Origin: Bacteroidales bacterium
GTDB taxonomy: Bacteria; Bacteroidota; Bacteroidia; Bacteroidales; P3
Assembly (NCBI GenBank): GCA_017522255.1
Contig: JAFWZP010000031.1
Coordinates: 1 to 64,000 of the forward strand
Length of the DNA stretch: 64,000 bases
Reading direction: 5' to 3'
Within the stretch, counting starts at the first letter, position 1; every line of letters begins with the position of its first letter. The notes beneath the pieces were generated by a model. That model worked only from the letters and a program-made list of their open reading frames with translations. It did not search any database and was not told the origin of the DNA. The translations under genes were made by a program, and so were the position numbers. Positions 25,886 to 35,191 of the stretch are shown here, one piece after another.

Positions 25886-26259
25886 GTTTTCTAGTTTTTA
25901 GTTATACACCTGTTGTCTTTAAGCCCCTTCCATTATTTATTAAAAAAGCTACATTCAGACAACATCGTTTCTTTAAACGAGAAATTTATATAAATGTTGT
26001 GTTTCGTCCAAAAAAAAGTACACAACATTAGACACTACTCTCATAACACTTCTCCCGGCACTAAAAAAAGTAACAAATAACTATACTCTGCTTTTTTGTA
26101 GTCTTATATCAGAAGTGATAGCCAATTCTAATATTAAAGACCAACTTTCTAAGTAGTCCTGTTCTACTATATAGGCGACTTCGACAAAGCCAACGTTCCA
26201 CAAAACTCCTTCAATGTTTTTTTAAAGTTGCCTTATGAAAGATAGACATTCACTATCTC
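25886..26259. other. Intergenic stretch with hairpin
   Basis: No gene is seen. It contains an inverted repeat AATGTTGTGT (25993) / ACACAACATT (26020) whose T/A-run sits in the loop, so it is not a standard terminator. A short piece related to the dispersed repeat at 26941 lies near 26165-26240 (GACTTCGACAAAGCCAACG). Confidence 0.5.
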
Positions 26260-26937
26260 TCAGTCCGACACCGGACGGATGGCAAAACCCATAAAACGAG
26301 AATTCCACGTTACACCATATCGGTCTGCCAAAAAGTATGTATAACCGGCATTATTACCTTCACCTTGATATGGTGTAGAAGCCCAATAAGCTCCATATTC
26401 ATTGACATTCAAATGCGATGATTCTCGACGAAAGCCTGTAGCAGGTAAAAATATACTTTTACCGTTAGGTCCTGTCAATTTATAGCCATTCACACCATTT
26501 ATGGTTATCCACTCTCTATTGCATTCTCTTTTCAGCTCTTCCATCTCTATTTTGGTGGGCATACGCCATGAGGCCCCCCAATTAGCGGTGGCTGCATCGT
26601 ATAGAGTATCACCACTTATGTCGCCAATATCTTTTTTGCCATAAGTTTCGCAATTGGATTGATAATATGTGCTTTTGGTATACAGTTCGCCCCACGCATA
26701 AAAATCGCCATACTGCTCGGGAGTAGTAGCACCTATATTACACTCGGCCCATTTCAAACCACTCGGCAATCCAAGGTCTACATATTTGTATCCGTTAATA
26801 GTATCAAGATATTCTTCTGACACATTACCATCGCTACCATTGTACACACCTTTTTCGCAACCAAAGAAAATCATTATTACAACCACACATAGTAGCTTCA
26901 TTACTTTATTTCTTTTATTTATCTTTCTATTTTTCAT
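26260..26937 (-). CDS. FISUMP-domain lipoprotein
   Basis: This 225-residue protein has a strongly basic N-terminus, a hydrophobic core and a lipobox FFGC, so it is probably a lipoprotein. An alternative start is ATG 26901. The mature part is a FISUMP-type domain: YKYVDLGLPSGLKWAECNIG, FYAWGE, ASWRMPTKIEMEEL and a C-terminal FAIRPVSD. These domains are common in surface proteins of Bacteroidota and Fibrobacter; their function is unknown. Confidence 0.85.
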   Translation of the reverse strand: MKNRKINKRNKVMKLLCVVVIMIFFGCEKGVYNGSDGNVSEEYLDTINGYKYVDLGLPSGLKWAECNIGATTPEQYGDFYAWGELYTKSTYYQSNCETYGKKDIGDISGDTLYDAATANWGASWRMPTKIEMEELKRECNREWITINGVNGYKLTGPNGKSIFLPATGFRRESSHLNVNEYGAYWASTPYQGEGNNAGYTYFLADRYGVTWNSRFMGFAIRPVSD

Positions 26938-26940
26938 ATT

Positions 26941-27215
26941 GGCAACTTATAAAAATTCCACGTTCTGAAAAAATGTTTGTCTTTTTCTAAGAACTTTTGC
27001 ATGCTTTACGTTTTTTTACCGAAATCTTTCTATTTCTTTTTCAATCGCATAGCCAGCTATACTCAACCAAAAGAAAGCAGAAATCTTTCTAGTAAAATTG
27101 CGATTAAGCGAGCGAAGAGCAATGCCAAAGCATTAGCTATTCCGAGCGTTAGCAACTTCGACGAAGTCAACATCCGTAGATTACTTGCAAAGCAATTCTT
27201 AGAAATTTTCATTTT
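26941..27215 (+). repeat. Dispersed repeat, copy A
   Basis: Shares several blocks with the reverse complement of 41585-41793: GGCAACTT, AAAAATTCCACGTTCT, AACTTTTGC, GAAATCTTTCTATTTC, TTTTTCAATCGCATAG and TGCAAAGCAATT. The middle holds a short palindrome around GCATAG / CTATAC. It fills the gap between two lipoprotein genes. Confidence 0.75.
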
Positions 27216-27586
27216 TACTGCAAAGCACGCTCCACAGCCTTTATGCGGTTGTCAATGTCAATCATATTGGTAATACCAAAACCCGATTGAAAATCATTGA
27301 AATCGTCTTTGAGCTTGCGAACGCTTTTTTTTGCATTTGCCATTTTTTGCCTAAGAGCAGCTGCTTCTCCACAACAATTGCTTTGCGGTGTGGGTGCATT
27401 TTCTTTCTCTTGTTCCAAATCGACATACTGTTGCTGAAGTTTCTCATAATCGACACTGAGAGCATTATATTTTTGCTCAAGATCGGAATATTGTTGTTGC
27501 AAGGCTTGCAACTCGGCTGTTTGATCTACAGTTGTACACGATATCATAAAAATCAGTGATACAATCATAAAACATATTCTTTTCAT
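27215..27586 (-). CDS. Coiled-coil lipoprotein
   Basis: The product has about 123 residues from the ATG at 27586 (a GTG lies one codon earlier). The signal peptide ends at lipobox FMISC. A heptad-rich coiled coil with Gln/Leu/Tyr repeats spans residues 22-65 (LQALQQQYSDLEQKYNAL). A Cys-Cys pair lies near 72, and a helical tail follows. It is last in the mtgA-xerD run, with a 29-bp gap to xerD. Family unknown; probably anchored in the outer membrane on the periplasmic side. Confidence 0.75.
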   Translation of the reverse strand: MKRICFMIVSLIFMISCTTVDQTAELQALQQQYSDLEQKYNALSVDYEKLQQQYVDLEQEKENAPTPQSNCCGEAAALRQKMANAKKSVRKLKDDFNDFQSGFGITNMIDIDNRIKAVERALQ

Positions 27587-27614
27587 CACATATTATATTT
27601 ATTGTTAGTAATAT

Positions 27615-28550
27615 TTATTCGTTATCATCACTACTTCCACGATAACGCGGATGATAGTTTTGTATTGTCTTGCGAAGGTATGCTCTCGAAATATGAGTAT
27701 AAATCTCGGTAGTAGTTATAGAGGAATGACCAAGCATTTCTTGCACAGCACGAAGGTCAGCACCATTCTGAACCAATTCTGTGGCAAAACTATGCCTAAG
27801 ACTATGAGGGCTCACCGTTTTGTGTATACCGGCTGATTCTACCGCTTTTTTGATTACCATAAACACATATACTCTTGACAGCTTAGTACCCAAGCGATTT
27901 ATAAACACATAATTTTCATGACCTTTTTTAATATCTACCTGCGAACGTATAAACGATATGTAGTTCTTCAGCAACTTGATAGCTCGTGCATTGATTGGCA
28001 CCCAACGCTGTTTATTACCTTTGCCCGTAATAAGCAAACACTCCTCATCAAGGTATAGTTGCGAAAGAGTAAGTTCCACAAGTTCCGACACACGCAAACC
28101 GCAACCATACAACACTTCTATAATAACAGTATTGCGAGCTCCATCAGGACGACTATTATCGATAGTGGTCAACATACGATCTATCTCGGCATTGCTAAGT
28201 ACATCCGGCAACTTACGCGAAATACGAGGCATATCCAATAAGTCCGCAGGGTTTTCACTAACAGCATCTTCGATAAGCAGATATTTGTAAAACATTCTTA
28301 TCCCGGAAATCATACGACACTGAGTAGCAAGTGCTATATCAGTAGTGTTCAACTCTTTCAGGAACAATTGCAAGTCGTTGAGTGATACATCTTGAGGCAA
28401 TAAGTCATTTGCCTTTGCATATTCCGAAAGGTATGCCACATCGTGTAAGTAGGCATCAATGGAATTGGGAAGCAACCCTTTTTCCAACTTCAAAAACATC
28501 TCAAAGTCGTGTATCACCCTATTCCATGTATATACAATATCCTTATTCAT
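27615..28550 (-). CDS. xerD: Tyrosine recombinase XerD
   Basis: This 311-residue protein has an N-terminal SAM-like domain (about 10-95) and a catalytic domain with GCGLRVSELVEL (first Arg), HSLRHSFATELVQNGADLR (H-x2-R), LGHSS and tyrosine in TTEIYTHIS. It resolves chromosome dimers at dif with XerC. No integrase-island features surround it, so it is the housekeeping enzyme. The start is 15 bp from mtgA. Confidence 0.93.
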   Translation of the reverse strand: MNKDIVYTWNRVIHDFEMFLKLEKGLLPNSIDAYLHDVAYLSEYAKANDLLPQDVSLNDLQLFLKELNTTDIALATQCRMISGIRMFYKYLLIEDAVSENPADLLDMPRISRKLPDVLSNAEIDRMLTTIDNSRPDGARNTVIIEVLYGCGLRVSELVELTLSQLYLDEECLLITGKGNKQRWVPINARAIKLLKNYISFIRSQVDIKKGHENYVFINRLGTKLSRVYVFMVIKKAVESAGIHKTVSPHSLRHSFATELVQNGADLRAVQEMLGHSSITTTEIYTHISRAYLRKTIQNYHPRYRGSSDDNE

Positions 28551-28564
28551 AGCAGTAGCAATAT

Positions 28565-29287
28565 TTATTTTTCAATTTTTTTGGTCAAATCCACCTTGTT
28601 TGCTCTCTTTCTAATAATATTAGCACGTTTTTTAAAGTATGGTGTAGCCTTATCAGGATTACGCACAAGAGGGCTTGGTAGTGTTGCAGCAAGTTGTGCA
28701 GCCTCCGCAGCCGTCAAATTTTTAGCCGATTTTTCGAAGTAATATTGCGAAGCAGCCTCACAACCATATATACCATCACCAAACTCTACTATATTGAGAT
28801 ACACTTCCATTATGCGCTCTTTGCCCCACATATACTCTATCAGTATAGTAAAATAAGCTTCAAAAGCTTTACGCACATAACTTTTGTGGTTTGACAAAAA
28901 GGCATTCTTGGCAGTTTGCATAGATATGGTACTGCCACCACGCACAGGTCTACCACCGGCTTTGCGATTTCGCTCGTGGCTAAGTTTCAACTGTTCCCAA
29001 TCAAAACCATTATGCATCATAAATTTGCCATCTTCCGAAGCCACCACAGCATTCACCAAATGTGGTGATATATCATCCAAAGACACATAATCACGCTCAA
29101 AACGGATGGTGCGTTTATCGTCGAAAGCTTGTTCGAAGAAACGCTTTGCCATCAAAGGCGTTAGTGGGGGATTGATAAACTTATACAACAAAGTAAAAAA
29201 CAAACTAACGGCCACAAATATAATGCACAACCGCCCAATAAAAAGCATTATGGCTTTGATGGAAAATTTTCTTTTGGTTTGTTTCAT
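28565..29287 (-). CDS. mtgA: Monofunctional peptidoglycan transglycosylase MtgA
   Basis: This 240-residue protein has one N-terminal membrane helix (12-35). The GT51 domain follows with the catalytic glutamate in ASEDGKFMMHNGFDW, GGSTISMQTAKNAF, and YLNIVEFGDGIYGCEAAS. It polymerises lipid II glycan chains at the inner membrane. It has no transpeptidase domain. It is first in the mtgA-xerD-lipoprotein run. Confidence 0.94.
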   Translation of the reverse strand: MKQTKRKFSIKAIMLFIGRLCIIFVAVSLFFTLLYKFINPPLTPLMAKRFFEQAFDDKRTIRFERDYVSLDDISPHLVNAVVASEDGKFMMHNGFDWEQLKLSHERNRKAGGRPVRGGSTISMQTAKNAFLSNHKSYVRKAFEAYFTILIEYMWGKERIMEVYLNIVEFGDGIYGCEAASQYYFEKSAKNLTAAEAAQLAATLPSPLVRNPDKATPYFKKRANIIRKRANKVDLTKKIEK

Positions 29288-29430
29288 ACCTATTTAATAT
29301 AAGAGACTGAAGTCTGCCAACACATAAGTGGTAACCATCAACTAAGTCTACCAAAACATTTCTATTAAAAAAAACGTAGAGACGTGCAATTACATCTCTA
29401 CTTAAATATCATTTTTTAAAAGAATTACTA

Positions 29431-30216
29431 TTATTTATAGTATTCATAAATTCTATCAATAATAAGCACCGGGTATATCTCGCCTTTTTCTACGGCAAAC
29501 TCTGTTTTTTGAATCCAATTATCGTAGTCATCATACTTATATTCAAACATTTGCACTGTTACTACAGGATCTTCCTCATCATAGTAGTCAAAAGTGGTCT
29601 GTGTTGTTACCTCCTTATGGTCATCATATTCATAAAATACTTCCTGCACCTTGGTTTTTGTGCGATCGTATATAGTGGTAACAGCCACTGTTCCGTCTTC
29701 GTTGTAGGTATAAACCTCACGACGTCTCACATCATTATGACGATCGTTGTACGAACGTTCGCTCACTACTCCATCTGCATCATAACGTATGTGTAATCTG
29801 TTTTCCAAATCAGATTCTTGATCATAGGTAATAATCTCTATCAATTGATTAGCAGGATTAAAAGAATAATATGTACGACCTATCACAGAATCTTGTGGAT
29901 CTATGGCTTGGTCCAAAATAATGTTTCCAATACCATCACGTTTATGACGAATGCGAAATATCAACTCTTCTTCGCCTGTAAAATACTTTATATCTATCTT
30001 CTTACCCGAACGCTCATAATTGATTTGCGAACTTTCTAATTTCAATGTTTTCTCAGGTTTTTCGTGAGTACCAAAAGCCTCATACAATACCTCTGTAAGT
30101 TTTTTCACCGGTCCTTTATATCCATCATATTCTACATCGGGTTTAAGAACCGGAAGCTGTGCAAAACCTATAAATGAGCTTGACAAGAAGACTACTAATG
30201 CTATTCTAAATTTCAT
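29431..30216 (-). CDS. Secreted YD-repeat-like protein
   Basis: This 261-residue protein has a signal peptide (1-19). The mature part is rich in Tyr, Asp and Glu with beta-strand repeats of the type YSFNPANQLIEIITY, VYTYNEDGTVAVTTIYD and FEYKYDDYDNWIQKTEF, resembling YD/RHS-like repeats seen in Bacteroidota secreted proteins. No enzyme motif is seen. A TATCTTTG box lies upstream at 30270-30277. Confidence 0.65.
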   Translation of the reverse strand: MKFRIALVVFLSSSFIGFAQLPVLKPDVEYDGYKGPVKKLTEVLYEAFGTHEKPEKTLKLESSQINYERSGKKIDIKYFTGEEELIFRIRHKRDGIGNIILDQAIDPQDSVIGRTYYSFNPANQLIEIITYDQESDLENRLHIRYDADGVVSERSYNDRHNDVRRREVYTYNEDGTVAVTTIYDRTKTKVQEVFYEYDDHKEVTTQTTFDYYDEEDPVVTVQMFEYKYDDYDNWIQKTEFAVEKGEIYPVLIIDRIYEYYK

Positions 30217-30269
30217 AACAATCTGTTTATACGTTATATATATAATTTACTTGTATTATTTTTGTTTTT

Positions 30270-30277
30270 CAAAGATA
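30270..30277 (-). promoter_or_regulatory. TATCTTTG -7 element
   Basis: On the minus strand it lies 54 bases before the gene ending at 29431, matching TAnnTTTG. Confidence 0.55.
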
Positions 30278-30305
30278 CAAAAAAAGTTTGAAATACAAAT
30301 ATTAT

Positions 30306-31784
30306 TTATCTTTTTTTATCGAACGGGAATGCTTGGTCGGCTTCTTTTCCCCCTTCTTCGTCAGTCTTCAACCACTTAGAATTGACAAAGAAACCATCGC
30401 CGGGCTTAGGTGCCGAATAGCTTTCTACCATTCCTTCGGGGTTGATAAGAATAAAATGAGGATACGAACGCACCTCAAAAGCATCTAACATCTTAAAGTT
30501 TCCATCGAAGTGTAGCCAAGTCCAATTGTATCGCTCCCCCTTCTTAGAATTTTTTATAAAGTGATAAAGTTTCTGAAACTCCCTATCGCACGATATGGTA
30601 ACGAACTCCATTTCGCCAAGTTGATAAATGCTGTCACGAAAATGGGCAAGCGTTTCTATCTCACACAACGAATTAGGGTCATTAACTCTTATAAAACCTA
30701 CATACAGCCATTTTCCTTTCATATCGTCTATCGCCACCAATTCTTTGTCTACGTTTGGCAACTCGTATCGTGGCATTTCCATTTTCCTTGCCACCTCTTC
30801 AAATGAGTTTAACATATTAAGTGCAATATCGCGATGTATCGCAAACTTGCTTTCGTTGGCAAAACGCTCAATCATTTCTATCACCATTTTGGAATTGTAG
30901 TTCTCATTATAATACGATTCTTGAAGAGCTTTGAGAGCCACCAATTCACGCAGTTGTTCATGTTGCAACACAGGGTCGACACCTATCGAGTCGAGATATT
31001 TAAACAAATCAGCCTCATCAACCCAACGCGATAATGTTTCGACAGGTAGCTGCTTGGTACCCTTCGAAAGATAGTCGGCAAAGAAAGTATTGAATAATGA
31101 TGCGTAACCCTCATCATCATACATAATTGGTTGTCCTTTGAAATACTCTTCGGCTATCTTTCGTGGCGAAACAAGGCGAAACAAATAATTAAGTTCCGCT
31201 ATCTTATGACGCTTGTAACTTTGAAAATATTCGTTATCGCTATCGCTCCACACACTCTGCAATGCAGTCATCATAGTGTCGATACGCTTGGCATCTTTCT
31301 TAAAACGAAAATCGAGAAACATTCTATATTTCAATATCATTTCCGACTCTACACTATCAAATGCCGAAATTTGAAAGTTTAAATCGTCATCGTCCAAACC
31401 CACAAACTCCAATGGCAGGGCAACAGGGTTTTGGTATACATTCATCACCTCATCAATATTCCAATCAAACTTGTGAATAACCACTTCATAATCTTTTCCC
31501 GGCTCTACATAAAAAGATTGGGAATAGTTATCTATCTGAACATAAACCAATGTAGGATACTTAACCGTAAACTCCAATTCAAAAGTTTGATTGTCGCCTA
31601 TAGCATAATCATCAAGGAGTTGTTCTTTCTTAGAAAACTTATCAGCTTCTTTGTATACTTCGATAACTTTATCTTTGGCATTTATGGACTTACCTTTTAT
31701 CGACACATTTTGACCCACTACACCATAAATACAACCCATCAATATCGTTGCCAAAAGAACTATCATTTTTTTATTCATAAGCAT
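30306..31784 (-). CDS. Thioredoxin-fold secreted protein without CxxC
   Basis: This 492-residue protein has a signal peptide (ATG at 31784 or 31778). The N-terminal half is like the DUF4369-type domain of Bacteroidota TlpA proteins. The C-terminal part is thioredoxin-like, from DDMKGKWLYVGFIRVNDPNS to RSYPHFILINPEGMV. The usual redox CxxC is replaced by an NDPNSLC stretch with one Cys, so a disulphide-exchange role is doubtful. The gene starts 7 bp after the HAD phosphatase stop, in one run with the GT2 gene. Confidence 0.75.
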   Translation of the reverse strand: MLMNKKMIVLLATILMGCIYGVVGQNVSIKGKSINAKDKVIEVYKEADKFSKKEQLLDDYAIGDNQTFELEFTVKYPTLVYVQIDNYSQSFYVEPGKDYEVVIHKFDWNIDEVMNVYQNPVALPLEFVGLDDDDLNFQISAFDSVESEMILKYRMFLDFRFKKDAKRIDTMMTALQSVWSDSDNEYFQSYKRHKIAELNYLFRLVSPRKIAEEYFKGQPIMYDDEGYASLFNTFFADYLSKGTKQLPVETLSRWVDEADLFKYLDSIGVDPVLQHEQLRELVALKALQESYYNENYNSKMVIEMIERFANESKFAIHRDIALNMLNSFEEVARKMEMPRYELPNVDKELVAIDDMKGKWLYVGFIRVNDPNSLCEIETLAHFRDSIYQLGEMEFVTISCDREFQKLYHFIKNSKKGERYNWTWLHFDGNFKMLDAFEVRSYPHFILINPEGMVESYSAPKPGDGFFVNSKWLKTDEEGGKEADQAFPFDKKR

Positions 31785-31791
31785 TCTTATT

Positions 31792-32340
31792 TTATAAGTT
31801 AACTATCGATTTTGCAAACTCATGCAAAGTCGAATAACAATAATCCACCAAATGCGGATACTTGCGAGGCACATCATAGTCGTTTCCCACAAGTACCGTA
31901 GTCATTCCGGCATGTTTACCAAATTTCATATCGCTAAGGCTATCGCCTACCATTAACGAACGATTAAACCTTATATTTGCAAAGTCCTTTTTTGCTTGCA
32001 GTGCCATCCCGATGTTCGGCTTGCGATTAAAGCTACAAGCACTTGCCAAGTCGGGACAAAAATATATCTTATCTATACGACCACCGCATTCCGACACCTT
32101 ATTCAAAAACATAGTGTGAATAGCATATAAATCATCTTCAGTCATCAATCCCTTGCCTATCCCCTGCTGATTGGTAACCACTACTATGCATTCAAATATA
32201 GAGGAAAACACTTTCAATGCCTCAAACACTCCGTCAATAACAACAAACTGCTCCGGTTTCAGTACATAATCGTCGACTATACGTTGGTTTAACACCCCAT
32301 CGCGATCCAAAAAAAGTGTATATCCTGCAAAACTTTGCAT
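31792..32340 (-). CDS. HAD-IIIA phosphatase, GmhB-like
   Basis: This 182-residue protein has HAD motifs LFLDRDGVLN (I), VVTNQQG (II), and MVGDSLSDMKFGKHAGM (III/IV). Order and length fit D-glycero-D-manno-heptose-1,7-bisphosphate phosphatase (GmhB) of the lipopolysaccharide heptose pathway. The zinc loop reads CPDLASACSFNRKP and lacks the second His and the final Cys of the classical loop, so zinc binding is uncertain. It starts 2 bp after the GT2 stop. Confidence 0.82.
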   Translation of the reverse strand: MQSFAGYTLFLDRDGVLNQRIVDDYVLKPEQFVVIDGVFEALKVFSSIFECIVVVTNQQGIGKGLMTEDDLYAIHTMFLNKVSECGGRIDKIYFCPDLASACSFNRKPNIGMALQAKKDFANIRFNRSLMVGDSLSDMKFGKHAGMTTVLVGNDYDVPRKYPHLVDYCYSTLHEFAKSIVNL

Positions 32341-32342
32341 AA

Positions 32343-33314
32343 TTATTTATTTTCTTCGCTATTCAACAATTCTTTTTCGATAAGATAAGTATTGCGTGTG
32401 GGCGAGTTTCGACCTACAAGTTCAGCTAAAAATCCTGTTACAAACAATATAGTACCCAAGACTATACCCAACAATGCCAAATAAAAATAAGGGCTATCGG
32501 TTATCAATCGCATAGGCACATGATTGGACAAAGCCACAAGTTTTTGCACACCTAACACCACTACCGATATCAAACCCAACAAGAAACATACGCTACCTAT
32601 CAATCCAAAGAAATGCATAGGTTTCTTGCTAAATTTAGATATAAACATAATGGAAAACAAATCCAAGTAGCCATTTACAAATCTATCCAAGCCAAACTTG
32701 GTAACACCAAACTCGCGTTTGCGATGCTGCACTACCTTTTCGCCTATCTTCGAAAATCCAGCCCATTTAGCTATCACCGGTATATAGCGGTGCATTTCAC
32801 CATACACCTCTATACTCTTTACCACTTCTTTGCGATATGCTTTAAGCCCGCAATTGAAGTCGTGAAGTTTTATACCACTCATTTTTCGAGTAGTAGCATT
32901 GAATAGTTTTGAGGGTAAGTTTTTGGCTAATTTAGAATCGTAGCGTTTCTTTTTCCAACCCGACACCAAATCATAACCATCTTCTTTTATCATACGGTAT
33001 AGTTCCGGTATTTCGTCAGGACTATCTTGCAAATCAGCATCCATAGTTATCACCACATCACCTTGAGCATGAGAAAAACCCACGTTCAATGCAGCCGATT
33101 TGCCATAGTTTCTTCTGAATTTTACTCCTTTATATGCAGGATTTTCTACAGCCAACTGTTCTATCACTTCCCACGAATGATCTTTACTTCCATCATCAAC
33201 CATTATCACTTCGTAGGAAAATTTATGTTCGGTCATTACCCTTGTAATCCACTCTGCCAAGTGTGGCAACGACTCATCTTCGTTATATAATGGTACTATT
33301 ACTGATATATCCAT
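32343..33314 (-). CDS. GT2 glycosyltransferase, DPM1/GtrB-like
   Basis: This 323-residue protein begins MDISVIVPLYNEDESLPHLA and has the GT2 DxD-type motif TMDADLQDSPDEIPELY. Two C-terminal transmembrane helices (about 235-260 and 270-300) are typical of polyprenyl-phosphate sugar transferases (GtrB/ArnC/DPM1). It would charge undecaprenyl phosphate with a sugar for surface glycan modification. It heads the GT2-GmhB-like-thioredoxin-fold run. Confidence 0.9.
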   Translation of the reverse strand: MDISVIVPLYNEDESLPHLAEWITRVMTEHKFSYEVIMVDDGSKDHSWEVIEQLAVENPAYKGVKFRRNYGKSAALNVGFSHAQGDVVITMDADLQDSPDEIPELYRMIKEDGYDLVSGWKKKRYDSKLAKNLPSKLFNATTRKMSGIKLHDFNCGLKAYRKEVVKSIEVYGEMHRYIPVIAKWAGFSKIGEKVVQHRKREFGVTKFGLDRFVNGYLDLFSIMFISKFSKKPMHFFGLIGSVCFLLGLISVVVLGVQKLVALSNHVPMRLITDSPYFYLALLGIVLGTILFVTGFLAELVGRNSPTRNTYLIEKELLNSEENK

Positions 33315-33432
33315 AATAAATATTTTTTCTGTTGTGTATAAATCATTTTTCTAAACAATATATATGTCAATCAATACAAGATATATATCTTCTATGATGC
33401 AACATATATATACCAATAAGTTTACATATATG

Positions 33433-33987
33433 TTATTTTTTTTGCCTTACCACATTTTTTTGAGTACGTAGCAATATAGCCACTATAAATGCCACTATCA
33501 AACTTGTTACCACTGTAAGTATACCACCCATTACACTCAAATACGGAACGGTGGTTAATGTTTTAATATTTTCTATCATCATATTCATATCCTCGGTGGT
33601 GCCTTGCCAATTGTTTAAATAAATATGCTCTTGAGCATCAATATAACGTTGCAAAAACTCGACATCCACACACGAACCATAATACCACACAAACAAAGCA
33701 TAAATAACGGCAGCTACCACTCCTATTCCCAAATTAAGGATATATATTTCTTTGAAAAATATATTGCCGCAATATAACTTCTTGCGATACAAGTATGTAA
33801 ATATAAACATACAGAAAAACAACACTATATTGTCCACCCACGTAGAAGGCGAATCCATAGGGTATGTAAGCCAATACCTAAACAATATAGAAAAGCACAT
33901 TATAAGCCCGGTATACAAACCGTATATAAACCAATATTTCTTATAGTTGCCATATATTTCTGATTCGTAACGTCTTAAAAGTCCCAT
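33433..33987 (-). CDS. DUF4199 membrane protein
   Basis: This 184-residue protein has four predicted transmembrane helices (20-45, 50-68, 78-102, 150-175) and a periplasmic loop, matching the DUF4199 family of Bacteroidota. Function is unknown. A TAAATTTG box at 34007-34014 lies just upstream. Confidence 0.82.
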   Translation of the reverse strand: MGLLRRYESEIYGNYKKYWFIYGLYTGLIMCFSILFRYWLTYPMDSPSTWVDNIVLFFCMFIFTYLYRKKLYCGNIFFKEIYILNLGIGVVAAVIYALFVWYYGSCVDVEFLQRYIDAQEHIYLNNWQGTTEDMNMMIENIKTLTTVPYLSVMGGILTVVTSLIVAFIVAILLRTQKNVVRQKK

Positions 33988-34006
33988 ATCTAATAGTTTT
34001 AGTCTG

Positions 34007-34014
34007 CAAATTTA
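34007..34014 (-). promoter_or_regulatory. TAAATTTG -7 element for DUF4199 gene
   Basis: The minus-strand TAAATTTG lies 20 bases before the ATG at 33987. Confidence 0.5.
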
Positions 34015-34047
34015 CGTTTTTTTTTGCAATTATAGTCTATATATTTG

Positions 34048-35187
34048 TTATTTATGATAAATATTTTCTACAAGTGTATTACATATCAACCTATTATCAT
34101 ATTGTTGCATAAGCAATGTGACTCTATCATTTATATCTTTTGTAGTAAAACTTTTCTCAAAAAGTTCTTCTAAATTCCGTTTCAAATCGTCGGCACTATC
34201 TGCCACCACACATAAATCTCCAAGGTTAGTGCCTTCCACCATTGAGGAATTTACCAAACAAAACCTACCATTAAAAAGCGAATTTAGAAGTTTTAATTTT
34301 AATCCTGTCGACTGATGTGTAACCAACACATTAACATGAGCATTTTGTATCAAATGCTGCATTTGGTCGTGCGATGGATTGGCTATAAGCTCCACATTAT
34401 CGTAGTTTTCTATCAATCGCGCCAAATGTGTGGGTGGATTAAGACCAGCCACTTTCAGCTGTATGGCAGTTTTCGAAAATACATTCTCTACCAAATAAGC
34501 CACTGCGTTGTAGTTTTCAGCCACCGACAGTTGTCCATGAAACAAGGCATAACTACCTTGTCCTTCAATACTATTAATATCCTCGTACTGCAACGACGAT
34601 GGCAAAAGCACCACATTATTATACCCTTTCTCGTCGAAGTATTCCTTATCTTTGGCAGTAATAGCAAAGACCCCTGTCGCTTTGTGCAACACCTGTTCGA
34701 AACGTTTCAACCGTGGCACCTCCAACTTAAGATATACACGTTTGAGCCAATTCTTTTCTACCTGCGACAAACGATAATAATACTCGTGTTCAATATTATG
34801 CATACGCACATACATATTCCTATTGTTCAGCCGTTTATCACAAAGCAACATACAACAGTGCAGTCCCTCTATAAACACCGGATAATCATCGTTAAGCAAA
34901 TTTTCTACCAAACGTTTAGAATGGCGTGTTTTAGCAATATAAGGCAAGCGACTTATCATTTTAACCACACTATCGTGCCTATCATAATAATCCACCGAAT
35001 AACAAATATCTTCCAACTCTTGAGAATGCAAATGATTACGCTTATACTCGTAGCAATGCAAATGCACCTTTATGCCATAGCTATGTAAATATCGCACACG
35101 GTAATACACATCTATAGCCCCACCATAATTGGCAGGGAAAGGAATATCAAACGACACTATATGCAAATGCTTTGAGGAGTCTTTCAT
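34048..35187 (-). CDS. GT4-like glycosyltransferase
   Basis: This 379-residue protein has an N-terminal Rossmann domain opening with HIVSFDIPFPANYGGAIDVY (glycine-rich acceptor-site loop) and a C-terminal domain with YALFHGQLSVAENYNAVAYL and the donor-site region STGLKLKLLNSLFNGRFCLV. It probably adds a sugar to a surface polysaccharide or lipopolysaccharide core. Donor and acceptor are not predictable. It starts 4 bp after the MBL-hydrolase stop and is transcribed with it. Confidence 0.85.
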   Translation of the reverse strand: MKDSSKHLHIVSFDIPFPANYGGAIDVYYRVRYLHSYGIKVHLHCYEYKRNHLHSQELEDICYSVDYYDRHDSVVKMISRLPYIAKTRHSKRLVENLLNDDYPVFIEGLHCCMLLCDKRLNNRNMYVRMHNIEHEYYYRLSQVEKNWLKRVYLKLEVPRLKRFEQVLHKATGVFAITAKDKEYFDEKGYNNVVLLPSSLQYEDINSIEGQGSYALFHGQLSVAENYNAVAYLVENVFSKTAIQLKVAGLNPPTHLARLIENYDNVELIANPSHDQMQHLIQNAHVNVLVTHQSTGLKLKLLNSLFNGRFCLVNSSMVEGTNLGDLCVVADSADDLKRNLEELFEKSFTTKDINDRVTLLMQQYDNRLICNTLVENIYHK

Positions 35188-35191
35188 ATCA

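Noticed and set aside
25993..26029. Hairpin as transcription terminator
   Set aside because: The T/A run lies in the loop, not after the stem, on either strand.
26977..27273. ORF inside dispersed repeat copy A, similar to one in copy B (41472-41747)
   Set aside because: Similarity reflects the DNA repeat; the frames end differently and no start or family features are shared.
27615..28550. XerD-like gene as an island integrase
   Set aside because: It lies in an mtgA-xerD operon with core genes around it, far from the island repeats.
34315..35088. Long plus-strand ORF (257 codons) inside the GT4-like gene
   Set aside because: Shadow frame of the minus-strand glycosyltransferase; product rich in Ile/His/Thr without any motif.
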